64,000 nt of DNA from Cypionkella sinensis (GTDB lineage: Bacteria; Pseudomonadota; Alphaproteobacteria; Rhodobacterales; Rhodobacteraceae). The stretch is taken from contig NZ_JBHRTO010000001.1 of the NCBI RefSeq assembly GCF_042646385.1, positions 682,001 through 746,000 on the forward strand, written 5' to 3'. Shown here piece after piece: positions 37,326-46,813 of this stretch. Both the position numbers and the translations under genes were made by a program. Each line of letters starts with the position of its first letter. Positions within the stretch are counted from its first letter, which is position 1. The notes under the pieces are model-generated. The model saw nothing but the letters and a program-made list of their open reading frames with translations. It ran no database searches and was not told the origin of the DNA.

Positions 37326-37559
37326 ATGAGCGACATCGCTGATCGTGTGAAAAAGATCGTCGTCGAGCATCTGGGCGTCGAAGCCGAAAAAGTGACCGAG
37401 ACCGCCTCGTTCATTGATGATCTGGGCGCAGACAGCCTCGACACTGTCGAGCTGGTTATGGCGTTCGAAGAAGAATTCGGCATCGAGATCCCGGATGACG
37501 CCGCCGAAACCATCCAGACCTTCGGCGATGCGGTGAAATTCATCTCTTCCGCAGCCTGA
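37326..37559 (+). CDS. acpP: Acyl carrier protein
   Basis: A 77-residue acidic four-helix protein. Ser37 in GADSLDTVELVMAFEEEFG carries the phosphopantetheine arm. The C-terminal part (IPDDAAETIQTFGDAVKFI) is typical. TAAGGAAAG precedes the ATG. In related genomes fabF follows directly, but here an intrinsic terminator, a palindromic repeat and a 5.2-kb antisense efflux operon come in between. Confidence 0.98.
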   Translation: MSDIADRVKKIVVEHLGVEAEKVTETASFIDDLGADSLDTVELVMAFEEEFGIEIPDDAAETIQTFGDAVKFISSAA

Positions 37560-37596
37560 TAACTTTTAGCCTGATCCTTCCGATCACGGCGCAATA

Positions 37597-37620
37597 AAGC
37601 ACCCCACGGGGTGCTTTTTT
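37597..37620 (+). terminator. Intrinsic terminator of acpP
   Basis: A 9-bp stem (AAGCACCCC / GGGGTGCTT) with a 2-base loop, running into TTTTTT, lies 38 bases after the acpP stop. Confidence 0.92.
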
Positions 37621-37663
37621 GTTTTGCGGATATCCGGTCTTGTTGTTTTCACCTGTTCTTAAG

Positions 37664-37715
37664 TATCCCCGCCGGAGGCATCCGGCATAGGCGTCAGGAG
37701 CCTCCGGCGGGGATA
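37664..37715. repeat. Palindromic intergenic repeat, copy 2 (16-bp perfect arms)
   Basis: Arms TATCCCCGCCGGAGGC (37664-37679) and its complement (37700-37715) flank a 20-base loop. The outer flanks (CACCTGTTCTTAAG to the left, TTTAAAAGACAG to the right) match the inner flanks of copy 1 at 20506-20596, so the half-units are the same but arranged inside out. It lies between acpP and the convergent RND gene. Confidence 0.85.
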
Positions 37716-37844
37716 TTTAAAAGACAGTTGAAATACCAAGCATTATCGCACGCTTTCAAACCGTGCCCGCGCTCGCCGGACTGTGCTGCGGCAGCAGCGG
37801 GCGGGCGGGGCTCGATGCCCTGCCAGCCCGCCGCTGGTTCTGGG

Positions 37845-40800
37845 TCACTCTGCCGCCAAACCGGACAGGCGCGGCGCCGGTTTTTGGGCTTGCTCTGCTT
37901 CAAGCGCCGCAATCCGGGCTTCCAGAACTTCGGGCGAGGCGGGTTCGAATTCCGCCTCTTTCGGGCCAATCACGCCGCGGAACAACCGGGCGATAAGGCG
38001 CGAGAGGTCGTCCATGATCAGATAGAACGACGGCACCACCACAAGGCTCAGCACGGTCGAGACGATAATCCCGCCGATCACCGCCGTCGCCATCGGCGCG
38101 CGGAACGCACCGCCTTCGCCCACCCCCAAAGCCGAGGGCAGCATCCCTGCCGACATCGCAATCGAGGTCATCACGATCGGCTGCGCGCGCTTGTGGCCGG
38201 CCTCGATGATCGCCTCCAACCGGCCCATGCCATGCCGGCGCATCTCGATCACGAAATCCACCAGCAGGATGGCATTCTTGGTCACAATCCCCATCAGCAT
38301 CAGAATCCCTATCAGCACCGGCATCGACAGCGCCGAATTGGTCAGGATCAGCGCCGCCGCCACACCGCCAATCGCCAGCGGCAGCGACAGCAGGATGGTA
38401 AACGGCTGGATTGCCGATTTGAACAGCAGGATCAGCACGGTCAGCACCAGCATCAGCCCCATCAGCATGGCCTTGCCAAAGCTTGCGAACAATTCGGTCT
38501 GCACCTCGGCATCGGCGGATTCCTTGACCACCACGCCTGCGGGCAGCTTGGTCGCCTTGACGATCTCGGCCAACCGCGTACTGGCGGTGCCAAGTGCCAC
38601 ACCCACCGGCAAGGATGCGCCAATCGTGGCCTGCCGCTGGCGGTTCAGCCGCTTCACCACCGAAGGCCCTTCACCGATCACGATATCGGCCACGGCAGAC
38701 AGCGGCACCGTCGCCCCGGTATTCGTGGTAAGCTTGGTTGCCGCGATGCGGTTCATATCCTCGCGTGAGGCATTGGCCAGTTGCACCCGGATCGGGATCA
38801 GCCGGTTGTCGATGGACAGATTGGCCAAGGACACATCCAGATCGCCAATCGTTGCCACCCGCACCGTGGTTGCGATGTCTTGCGTGGTAATCCCCAGCCG
38901 TGCGGCTTCTTCGGCGCGCGGGGTGATCTGCACTTCAGGGCGCGGCAATGCGCCTTCCGAGCTGACATCAGCCAGCAGCGGTTCCACCCGCAGCGCCGAT
39001 TCCAGCGCCGCCGTTGCGGTGTTCAGGTCGGCCTCGGAACTTGCGAGGATCGAATAGGCGATGTCACGCTCACCCCGGTCGTTCAGCTTGAAGGCACGGA
39101 TATCGGGCACCGTGGCAATGCTGTTGAAGATTTCAGCTTCGATCACGTTCTGCTGCACCGTGCGGCCGTGGTTTTCCACCTCGGGCACCAGCGCGCCCAG
39201 CAGCGGGATTTTGCGGCCAAGCTGCGACAGTTTCAACAGCAGGCTTTGATCCAGCTTGACCAAAGTTACCGTCACCGATGCGCGGCGCACGTCGAGATCG
39301 CCTTTTGGCGAGGCGCCGCCAATCACAAACACATTTTCGACCCATGGCACGTCCTTGATGTGATCGCGGATTTCTGCCGTTGTGCGGTCGGTTTCCGCCA
39401 ACGTCGATCCGGGTGGCAGTTCGACCGAGATCGAGATCCGGCTGACGTCCTCGGGCGGCAGGAATGAGCCTGGCACTTTCAGCATGTAGAAGATCGAAAC
39501 GATCAGCACGCCAATCGCCGTCAGCAGCGTGAAGTAGTAAGCCGGAAAACGGCGGAATTTGCCAGATTTGGCCTTCGGCAAGAACGGCAGCGGCAGACCA
39601 CCTTGTGTAGTGATTTTGACCAGCCGCAGATAGTTGCGCATGAACCAGCCGTCTTGCCCGCCTTCATGGTGTCCGACATTGGCGTCCTTGGCGCTCATCA
39701 GATACGCCGCCATCATCGGCGTGATCAGGCGCGCGACCAACAGCGAGAACGCCACCGCAATCGCCACCGTCAGACCGAACTGGCGGAAATACTGCCCCGG
39801 AATCCCGCCCATGAACGACACCGGCATGAACACTGCGATGATGGTGGCGGTGGTGGCCATCACGGCCAGACCAATCTCATCCGCCGCTTCAATCGCGGCG
39901 CGGTAGGGGGTCTTGCCCATGCGGATGTGGCGGGCAATGTTCTCGATCTCCACGATCGCATCGTCGACCAGAATCCCCGTCGCCAGCGTCACCGCGAGGA
40001 ACGATACGAGGTTCAGCGAGAACCCCAGCATATCCATCGCCCAGAATGTCGGCACCGCCGACAGGGGCAGGGCGACGGCGGTAATCAGCGTCGCGCGCCA
40101 GTTGCGCAGGAACGCCATAACCACCAGCACCGCCAGAAGCGCACCCTCCATCAGTGTATGCAGCGCGGATTCGTAGTTGCCATAGGTGTAGAACACCGTC
40201 TCATCGACCAGCTTGATGCCGACATTCGGGTGATCGTTGCGGATCTGATCCAGCGTCTGGTTGACGGTTTCGGCCACCGAGACCTCGGACGCCCCCTTGG
40301 CGCGGAACACCGAGAAGGTCACAACCTGCTCACCATTCAACCGCGAAAAGCTGCGCAACTCTTTGTAGCTGTCCTGCACATCGCCCAAGTCGGACAAACG
40401 TACATGCCGCCCCGAGGGCAGTGCAATCGTGGTGCTGGCCAGACCCTGCACGGTGCCCGCATCTCCTAGCGTGCGGATCGCCTGCTCACCCGAGCCGATT
40501 TCCGACCGGCCCGAGCCAAGGTTGGTGTTGGTCGCGCGCAACTGCCCGTTCACAGCGGCAGCCGAGATGCCAAAGCTGTTCAGCTTCACCGGGTCCAGCG
40601 CCACCAGAATCTCGCGATCTGCGCCGCCAAAGCGGTCAATCCGGCCAACACCGGGGCGACCCTGCAAGCCCCGCACCACCACGTCATCGACAAACCACGA
40701 AACTTCCTCAATCGTCATATCCGGCGCAGACACCGCGAATGTCATGATCGCGTTGCCCTCAACGTCGATCTTGGTGACTTTCGGCGTATCCACAGCCGCA

Positions 40801-41159
40801 GGCAACTTGCTGCGCACCCGGTCCACCGCGTCTTTCACATCCTGCAAGGCCTTGTCGGTCGGCACTTCGATGCGGAACTCCACCGCGGTCGAGGATTGGC
40901 CATCCACCACCGTCGAGGTGATGTTTTTCACGCCGGTAATCCCCGCCACCGCATCTTCGACGATCTTGGTGACTTGGGTTTCCATCTCGGCAGGCGCCGT
41001 GCCTGCTTGCGTCACAGTGACCGCGATCACCGGCACGTCGATATTGGGAAAACGGGTGATCGGCAGCGCGTTGAACGACTGCCAGCCCAGCACCATCAGG
41101 ATGAAAAAGGCTAGGATCGGGGCCAGCGGATTACGGATCGCCCAGGCAGAAATGTTCAT
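37845..41159 (-). CDS. RND family multidrug efflux permease (AcrB/HAE1 type)
   Basis: An 1104-residue inner membrane pump that forms the trimeric core of a tripartite efflux system. It starts MNISAWAIRNPLAPILAFFILMVLGWQSF and contains the duplicated RND layout with two large periplasmic loops and twelve helices. The proton-relay Asp pair is present in ATGILVDDAIVEIENIARH (TM4), and GIVTKNAILLVDFVIEMRRHG lies in TM10. The ATG at 41159 fits the family; an upstream in-frame start at 41249 would overlap the adaptor gene. It follows the adaptor by 10 bases. No outer membrane TolC-type gene is adjacent. Confidence 0.94.
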   Translation of the reverse strand: MNISAWAIRNPLAPILAFFILMVLGWQSFNALPITRFPNIDVPVIAVTVTQAGTAPAEMETQVTKIVEDAVAGITGVKNITSTVVDGQSSTAVEFRIEVPTDKALQDVKDAVDRVRSKLPAAVDTPKVTKIDVEGNAIMTFAVSAPDMTIEEVSWFVDDVVVRGLQGRPGVGRIDRFGGADREILVALDPVKLNSFGISAAAVNGQLRATNTNLGSGRSEIGSGEQAIRTLGDAGTVQGLASTTIALPSGRHVRLSDLGDVQDSYKELRSFSRLNGEQVVTFSVFRAKGASEVSVAETVNQTLDQIRNDHPNVGIKLVDETVFYTYGNYESALHTLMEGALLAVLVVMAFLRNWRATLITAVALPLSAVPTFWAMDMLGFSLNLVSFLAVTLATGILVDDAIVEIENIARHIRMGKTPYRAAIEAADEIGLAVMATTATIIAVFMPVSFMGGIPGQYFRQFGLTVAIAVAFSLLVARLITPMMAAYLMSAKDANVGHHEGGQDGWFMRNYLRLVKITTQGGLPLPFLPKAKSGKFRRFPAYYFTLLTAIGVLIVSIFYMLKVPGSFLPPEDVSRISISVELPPGSTLAETDRTTAEIRDHIKDVPWVENVFVIGGASPKGDLDVRRASVTVTLVKLDQSLLLKLSQLGRKIPLLGALVPEVENHGRTVQQNVIEAEIFNSIATVPDIRAFKLNDRGERDIAYSILASSEADLNTATAALESALRVEPLLADVSSEGALPRPEVQITPRAEEAARLGITTQDIATTVRVATIGDLDVSLANLSIDNRLIPIRVQLANASREDMNRIAATKLTTNTGATVPLSAVADIVIGEGPSVVKRLNRQRQATIGASLPVGVALGTASTRLAEIVKATKLPAGVVVKESADAEVQTELFASFGKAMLMGLMLVLTVLILLFKSAIQPFTILLSLPLAIGGVAAALILTNSALSMPVLIGILMLMGIVTKNAILLVDFVIEMRRHGMGRLEAIIEAGHKRAQPIVMTSIAMSAGMLPSALGVGEGGAFRAPMATAVIGGIIVSTVLSLVVVPSFYLIMDDLSRLIARLFRGVIGPKEAEFEPASPEVLEARIAALEAEQAQKPAPRLSGLAAE

Positions 41160-41169
41160 GGCCGCGCCC

Positions 41170-42375
41170 TTAATTGCTGTCAGTGGCAGCGGCCACGACC
41201 GGATTGATATGATCGCCGTCGCGCACGAAAGCGCCCGCCTTGGTGACAACCTCGTCGCCCACCTTCAGCCCGTCCAGCACCTCGACCCAGCCGCCATCGC
41301 GCACACCTGCAGTGATATCGCGTTGCGAGACCAATGCCCCCTCGACCACCATCACCGAGGTCTTGCCGCCCGAAGATTTCACCGCCGTGATCGGCACAGC
41401 CGCCGCATCACCCTCATGCACCAGAACGCTGGCTTCCACATACATACCGGGGCGCACCGCACTGGCATCGTCAATCGCGATACGCACACGGCCCAGGCGG
41501 GTCACGGCATCAATGCTCGGCTCCACCAGCGCGATCTTGCCGCCCAAAGGCTTGTCCAGCCCCACCAGCCGCAAGGTAGCAGTTTGGCCAACCTCAAGCC
41601 GTGTCAAATCGGCCTCAGCCACATCGGCACGCAACTCCAGCGCGCCATCACGGATCAGCGTGAACATCGGCTGACCTGCTGCCGAGGCAATCGCCCCCAG
41701 TTGCGCATTGCGCGCAGTGATCTCGCCCGCAAAGGGCGCGGTGACTTCGGTCCGCGACAGTTGCAGATCGACATTGGCCAGTTGCGCCTCGACCAGCGTT
41801 TGCTGTGCCTTGGCAGCCTCCAGCGATTGCGTCGCCACCGAGACCTGCGCCTGTGCCGATACCGCCCCGGCCAGCGCCGAATCCGCCGCTGCCTGACTGG
41901 CCGAGCCTTGCGCCTTCAGCTTTGTTGTGCGGTCGGCAGTGCGCTGCGCTTCGGCAGCAGACGATGTCGCCGCAATCACCTGCGCCTGCGCCTGTGCAAT
42001 CTGCGCCTTGGCCGCCGCCAGCGATGCCCCCAACTGCGCCTTTTGCAGATCAAGGGTCGAACTGGACAGTCGCGCCAGCACTTGCCCCGCCACGACCCTG
42101 TCGCCGACATCCGCCAGCAAGGCCTCGATTGGTTGCCCCTCGATCAGTGGTGCCACCTGAATGGTTTCCTGCGGTGCCACCAGCCCCGAGGCCAGCACCA
42201 CATCGCGCAGATGCCGGGTCTCGACCTTCGACACGGTGATGGCCGGCAGCACCTGCACACTGGCTTCTGCCGCTGCACCCTCAGATGTTGCGGCTTCGGC
42301 GGTCTGGGCAAGGCTGGGTGTGGCAGCGGAGAATTGCAGAGCCACAACAGCGAACACAAAACGGGACATATTCAT
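41170..42375 (-). CDS. RND efflux periplasmic adaptor (membrane fusion protein)
   Basis: A 401-residue periplasmic protein with a signal peptide (MNMSRFVFAVVALQFSAATPSLA). It has the HlyD/AcrA pattern: a lipoyl half-motif (VAPLIEGQPIEALLADVGDRVVAGQVLARL), a long Ala/Gln-rich coiled-coil hairpin (about residues 105-205), the second lipoyl half (TEVTAPFAGEITARNAQLGAIASAAGQPMFTL) and beta-barrel and membrane-proximal domains. It bridges the RND pump to an outer membrane channel. It starts 3 bases after the tetR stop, so the three genes form one operon. Confidence 0.93.
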   Translation of the reverse strand: MNMSRFVFAVVALQFSAATPSLAQTAEAATSEGAAAEASVQVLPAITVSKVETRHLRDVVLASGLVAPQETIQVAPLIEGQPIEALLADVGDRVVAGQVLARLSSSTLDLQKAQLGASLAAAKAQIAQAQAQVIAATSSAAEAQRTADRTTKLKAQGSASQAAADSALAGAVSAQAQVSVATQSLEAAKAQQTLVEAQLANVDLQLSRTEVTAPFAGEITARNAQLGAIASAAGQPMFTLIRDGALELRADVAEADLTRLEVGQTATLRLVGLDKPLGGKIALVEPSIDAVTRLGRVRIAIDDASAVRPGMYVEASVLVHEGDAAAVPITAVKSSGGKTSVMVVEGALVSQRDITAGVRDGGWVEVLDGLKVGDEVVTKAGAFVRDGDHINPVVAAATDSN

Positions 42376-42378
42376 AAA

Positions 42379-43020
42379 TCAGCCTTTCACGCTGCTGGCG
42401 CCAACTTCGTCTAAGGTTTGGTCAATAATACGCAAAATCATCGCGTTCAGATCATTGCGCACCGTCTCGTCTTTCTGCGGCATCATCGCCGAGGATTTCA
42501 CCAGCATCACGATCAGTGCCGCATGAGCGGCAAACTGCGTGCGGGATTGCTCGAGGCTAACACCACAGGCTTTGGCAAAAGCCTGCAACAAGTAGTCAAC
42601 AATCGTGGTTTCCATCAGGCCGCAGGCAACACCGATTTCGGGTTTGCGAAGGGCGGTTGCGGTGATTTCGGCCCACAACGCGCCATCTTTGTTGCATTGA
42701 TGCTCAACCAGCTTGATCCGTACTTGTTGCCGCATCGTTGCAATCGGGTCATCCGAGGCGAAGATCGGCAGGAAGTCGCGGGCCATGTCCTCAATATCCA
42801 GCGCAATTAGCGCCTGCACGATGGCAGCCTTCGACGCAAAATAGCGATAGAAATTGCCCACGCTCATGCCCGCGGCGCGCGCAAGGTCTTGCATGGATGC
42901 GCCGTCAAAACCCTTTTCGGCAAAGGCTTGCCGCGCGGCCACCAGAATTTCGGACACCCGCGCATCGGCAGGGCTGTCAGGTGCGGGGTGGGGTAGGCTG
43001 ACGGTATCGGCAGAAGGCAC
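42379..43020 (-). CDS. TetR family transcriptional regulator
   Basis: A 213-residue repressor. The N-terminal helix-turn-helix is AARQAFAEKGFDGASMQDLARAAGMSVGNFYRYFASKAAIVQALI (about 27-72), a typical TetR DNA-binding domain; the C-terminal part is the ligand-sensing and dimer domain. The start is a GTG at 43020 with TGAGGA seven bases upstream. A perfect palindrome directly upstream is the likely operator, so the gene should repress itself and the efflux genes behind it. Confidence 0.92.
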   Translation of the reverse strand: MPSADTVSLPHPAPDSPADARVSEILVAARQAFAEKGFDGASMQDLARAAGMSVGNFYRYFASKAAIVQALIALDIEDMARDFLPIFASDDPIATMRQQVRIKLVEHQCNKDGALWAEITATALRKPEIGVACGLMETTIVDYLLQAFAKACGVSLEQSRTQFAAHAALIVMLVKSSAMMPQKDETVRNDLNAMILRIIDQTLDEVGASSVKG

Positions 43021-43034
43021 GATGCATCCTCACA

Positions 43035-43050
43035 GAATGAACGTTCATTC
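43035..43050. promoter_or_regulatory. TetR-type operator
   Basis: GAATGAACGTTCATTC is a perfect 16-bp palindrome located 15 bases before the tetR GTG. Its form (AATGAACGTTCATT core) is that of many TetR-family operators. It sits between tetR and fabF and so could also affect the divergent fabF transcript, whose ATG is 150 bases away. Confidence 0.8.
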
Positions 43051-43199
43051 ATTACCATTGCTGCACTTGCACGGTCAAGCAAAATTCCGCCGGTAACTGC
43101 CTCGGCGATAAACGGCGGCGCATTGCTGTTTGCGGGCCGCTCAGTTGCGCAGCACAGCGGGGGCGTGTATCACGCGGAAAACCACTGCGGGGGATATAG

Positions 43200-44462
43200 A
43201 TGCGTCGGGTTGTCATTACGGGTCTGGGAATGGTCACGCCGCTGGCTTGTGGCGTCGAAGAAACCTGGAGCCGCCTTTTGGCCGGGCAATCCGGGGCGGG
43301 GCCGATCACCCGCTTTGATGCCTCTAATGTGGTAACGCAATACGCCTGCGAAATTCCCTTCGGCGATGGCAGCGACGGCACCTTCAATCCCGACGATTGG
43401 ATGGAGCCGAAAGACCGCCGCAAGGTCGATGATTTCATCCTGTATGGCATGGCAGCAGCCGTGCAAGCGGTGCGCGACAGCGGCTGGGAGCCTGCGACCG
43501 AAGAAGACCGTGAGCGCACCGGCGTGATGATCGGTTCTGGCATCGGCGGGTTGACCTCGATCGCCGAAACCGCCGTGCTGATCAAGGAAAAAGGCCCCAA
43601 GCGCGTCTCTCCGTTCTTCATCCCCGGTTCGCTGATCAACCTGATCTCGGGCCAGGTCTCGATCCGTTTCGGCTTCAAAGGCCCGAACCACGCCGTTGTG
43701 ACCGCTTGCTCGACCGGCGCGCATGCCATTGGCGATGCGGCGCGACTGATCCAGTGGGGCGACGCCGATGTGATGCTGGCAGGCGGTGCCGAAGCGCCGA
43801 TTTCGGAAATCGGCATCGCAGGCTTCAACGCTTGCAAGGCGCTGTCGACCAAACGCGGCGACGATCCGACCAAAGCCAGCCGCCCCTATGACGCCGACCG
43901 CGATGGCTTCGTGATGGGCGAGGGCGCAGGCGTGGTGGTGCTGGAGGAATACGAACACGCCAAGGCACGCGGCGCGAAAATCTACGCCGAAGTCCTAGGC
44001 TATGGCCTGACCGGCGACGCCCACCACATCACCGCCCCAGCCGAGGATGGCGACGGCGGCTTCCGCAGCATGAAAATGGCGCTGAAACGCGCCAATATCG
44101 ACCCTGTCGCCATCGACTACATCAACGCCCACGGCACCTCGACCATGGCCGACACCATCGAACTCGGTGCTGTCGAACGCATGATGGGCGATGCGGCAGC
44201 CAAAGCCACGATGTCGTCGACCAAATCCTCCATCGGCCACCTGCTCGGTGCCGCTGGTGCCGTCGAGGCAATCTTCTGCGTCCTCGCCATCCGCGACCAG
44301 ATCGCCCCGCCCACCATCAACCTCGACACCCCGGCGGTCGAACCGAAACTCGACCTTGCGCCAAACAAGGCGGTGAAGCGCCCGATCAACATCGCTTTGT
44401 CGAACTCGTTCGGCTTTGGCGGCACCAATGCCAGCCTCGTGCTGGGCAAGGTCGCCAACTGA
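43200..44462 (+). CDS. fabF: 3-oxoacyl-[ACP] synthase II
   Basis: A 420-residue condensing enzyme for chain elongation, including cis-vaccenate formation. The catalytic triad is Cys170 (VTACSTGAHAIGDA), His311 (NAHGTSTMADTIE) and His347 (SSIGHLLGAAGA), with GFGGTNASLVL near the end. It is transcribed apart from acpP here because of the interposed efflux operon, and probably depends on its own promoter in the 180 bases shared with tetR. Its stop overlaps the mltG start by one base (TGATG). Confidence 0.97.
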   Translation: MRRVVITGLGMVTPLACGVEETWSRLLAGQSGAGPITRFDASNVVTQYACEIPFGDGSDGTFNPDDWMEPKDRRKVDDFILYGMAAAVQAVRDSGWEPATEEDRERTGVMIGSGIGGLTSIAETAVLIKEKGPKRVSPFFIPGSLINLISGQVSIRFGFKGPNHAVVTACSTGAHAIGDAARLIQWGDADVMLAGGAEAPISEIGIAGFNACKALSTKRGDDPTKASRPYDADRDGFVMGEGAGVVVLEEYEHAKARGAKIYAEVLGYGLTGDAHHITAPAEDGDGGFRSMKMALKRANIDPVAIDYINAHGTSTMADTIELGAVERMMGDAAAKATMSSTKSSIGHLLGAAGAVEAIFCVLAIRDQIAPPTINLDTPAVEPKLDLAPNKAVKRPINIALSNSFGFGGTNASLVLGKVAN

Positions 44463-45637
44463 TGTGGCGCTCCATCGCCTCCAACGCGCTGACGCTGTTC
44501 ATCGTCGCGCTGATCCTGGCCTTTGGCCTGATCGCTTGGGGGCGACAAGCCTTCACCGGGCCGGGGCCCTTGGCGCAAGCCATCTGCTTCAAGGTCGATA
44601 AAGGCGCCAGCCTCGCGCAAATCAGCCGCGGGCTGGAGGCCGAGGGCGCAATCTCTGACGCCCGCGTCTTCCGCATCGGCGCGGACTACTCCCAAGCCGC
44701 CAAAGATCTGAAATTCGGCAGCTACCTGATCCAGCCCGCTTCCTCGATGGGTGAAGTTCTGACAGCCCTAACCGCGGGCGGTCAGTCCACCTGTGGGCGT
44801 GAGGTGAACTTCCGCATCTCGGTCGCCAGCGCCGAGGTCGTGCTGCGCGAGCTTGACCCCGCCACCAACCGCTATGTCGAGGTCGCCAAATTCGACCCCG
44901 CCAAGGATGCTGCCCCCACCGCCTACCTTGACGCCGCCCAAGCCCCCGACATCCGCTGGCGCATCACTTTGGCCGAGGGTGTCACCTCGTGGCAGGTCGT
45001 CGATGCCCTGAAACGCGCCGATTTCCTCGAAGGCAAGATCGACAAACTGCCCGCCGAAGGCACGCTCTCGCCCGACAGTTACGAGGTCGACAAGGGCTTT
45101 GACCGCGCCACGCTGGTCGCCGACATGGAAGCCCGCCAAGCCAAAACCCTCGCCGAACTCTGGGCCACCCGCGCCGAGGGCCTGCCCTACAAGACCCCGG
45201 AAGAAGCGCTGGTGATGGCCTCGATTGTCGAGAAGGAGACCGGGATCCCGACCGAACGCAAGCAAGTGGCAAGCGTGTTCATCAACCGTCTAGCCAAGGG
45301 CATGAAACTGCAAACCGACCCGACCGTGATCTATGGCGTGACCAAAGGCGAGGGCGTGCTGGGCCGTGGCCTGCGCCAGTCCGAACTGAAACGCGAAACG
45401 CCGTGGAACACCTATGTCATCAACGGCCTGCCGCCGACCCCCATCGCCAACCCCGGCCGCCTGAGCATCGAAGCCGCCCTAAACCCGGATACCACGCCGT
45501 TCCTTTACTTCGTAGCGGATGGCTCCGGCGGCCACGCCTTCGCCGAGACTTTGGCGCAGCATAATGAGAACGTCACCAAATGGCGGGCGATTGAAGCCGC
45601 CAAGGGCGAAGAAGCGGCGGTTGGGGTGCAGGAGTAG
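44462..45637 (+). CDS. mltG: Endolytic murein transglycosylase MltG
   Basis: A 391-residue single-pass inner membrane protein that cuts nascent glycan strands. An N-terminal helix (LTLFIVALILAFGLIAW) is followed by a LysM-like region and the YceG catalytic domain with ASIVEKETGIPTERKQVASVFINRLAKGMKLQTDPTVIYG; Glu257 is the catalytic residue. The C-terminal PTPIANPGRLSIEAALNPD and FYF-like FLYFVADGSGGHAFAETLAQHN motifs are intact. Coupled to fabF, the standard arrangement. Confidence 0.96.
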   Translation: MWRSIASNALTLFIVALILAFGLIAWGRQAFTGPGPLAQAICFKVDKGASLAQISRGLEAEGAISDARVFRIGADYSQAAKDLKFGSYLIQPASSMGEVLTALTAGGQSTCGREVNFRISVASAEVVLRELDPATNRYVEVAKFDPAKDAAPTAYLDAAQAPDIRWRITLAEGVTSWQVVDALKRADFLEGKIDKLPAEGTLSPDSYEVDKGFDRATLVADMEARQAKTLAELWATRAEGLPYKTPEEALVMASIVEKETGIPTERKQVASVFINRLAKGMKLQTDPTVIYGVTKGEGVLGRGLRQSELKRETPWNTYVINGLPPTPIANPGRLSIEAALNPDTTPFLYFVADGSGGHAFAETLAQHNENVTKWRAIEAAKGEEAAVGVQE

Positions 45638-45694
45638 GCGGCAGTTGCTAACAGGCGAAACACTGTATTTTCTCTATGATAGGGTGTTAACCGC

Positions 45695-46813
45695 TTAAAG
45701 CACTTTTTCTGTCAGATGTCGCCGAGAATTGTATGGCCGTTTGCGCCTTGAAAGATACTTGTTTCGCTCAATCCAAGTGTAGCTGGCATTTGATACCAAA
45801 TAAATGCATAATGAAATGGCTGCGATTGTCAGCCATATGCTGAATTGATCCGATGGTGCGCCTGAAAAATGCAGGATGATTCCTATTACCAAAGTGTGAA
45901 CAAGATAGGTTGAATAAGACGCATCGCCCAGTTTTATAAGAAACTCAATGACAAAAAAGCGGAGCCTCGCAATCGGCTCAGTCAGTAAAGTCAGACAGAC
46001 AAGAAGACCGGCAAGGGCGGTGCGCTTGGCGCTGCCATCCTGTGCAATAAAGGCAATAGCCGTTGCCGTAGATCCCGTTATCAAGACAAGCGCTATTCGA
46101 GATTTACATGACATTTCTCCAAATCTTCTCCCCGCCGAAATAAGACTTGCAATAATTAGTCCCATTAAGAAGGCGTGCAGACGATGGCTTGACGCAATCT
46201 CCGAGAATGCAATGTCCTTCGGGTAGACAGCAGGCAGCAGCAGCAATATCGCAGCACATATAGTCAGTGCAAATTTCTTGGAAATCAGAAGGCTTAGTGC
46301 CAGGATTGCGTAGAAAAACATCTCATAGTTCAATGTCCAGCCCACGGTCAGGGTTGGGAACACGCCGATACCGGAAGGATTGCTATGCGGTATGAAGAAC
46401 ATTGAATACAGAACTGAGGCGATATTGGCGCCAGTGAATTGAAATTCTATTGGAAATAGATAAATGCAAATGATTGTTGCAATGGTGTAAAGCCAATAGG
46501 CCGGGGTGATGCGAAGGATACGATCGGCAATAAAGTCCCTCGCTGTTTGATGCGGGTTTTTTGCCGAGAAGTACATAACAAAACCACTAAGCACAAAAAA
46601 TAAATCAACGCCGAAACCACCAAAGGTCGCAAAGAAATATCCTGTGACAGTCTCGAATTCGAAATTATAATACATTTGCATGAAGTGGTGATAAAATACC
46701 ATCCATGCCGCCACAGCCCGCAGAATCTGGAGCGATCTATATCTGCCCTGTGATTCAGAGGCAATCAACAGAATGTCCCAGGTCTGGTTGACATTTCTAA
46801 TCGTCCGCCCCAA
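45695..46813 (-). CDS. Acyltransferase 3 family membrane protein (AT-rich, likely acquired)
   Basis: A 372-residue polytopic membrane acyltransferase (OafA/ExoZ type). Conserved elements: SLQILRAVAAWMVFYHHFMQ with the Arg/His pair, FGVDLFFVLSGFVMYFSAKN, FIADRILRITPAYWLYT and TLTVGWTLNYEMFFYAILAL. It probably O-acetylates an extracellular polysaccharide or lipopolysaccharide sugar. Codon use and base composition are much more AT-rich than every neighbour (many ATA, AAA and TTT codons), which suggests horizontal transfer. It is flanked by a short AT-rich gap of 262 bases on the upstream side that holds no gene I can recognise. Confidence 0.85.
   Translation of the reverse strand: MGRTIRNVNQTWDILLIASESQGRYRSLQILRAVAAWMVFYHHFMQMYYNFEFETVTGYFFATFGGFGVDLFFVLSGFVMYFSAKNPHQTARDFIADRILRITPAYWLYTIATIICIYLFPIEFQFTGANIASVLYSMFFIPHSNPSGIGVFPTLTVGWTLNYEMFFYAILALSLLISKKFALTICAAILLLLPAVYPKDIAFSEIASSHRLHAFLMGLIIASLISAGRRFGEMSCKSRIALVLITGSTATAIAFIAQDGSAKRTALAGLLVCLTLLTEPIARLRFFVIEFLIKLGDASYSTYLVHTLVIGIILHFSGAPSDQFSIWLTIAAISLCIYLVSNASYTWIERNKYLSRRKRPYNSRRHLTEKVL

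Noticed and set aside
40429..42414. A 661-codon plus-strand open frame opposite the adaptor and RND genes
   Set aside because: It overlaps two recognised genes on the other strand and has a Ser/Arg/Leu-rich shadow composition without domains.
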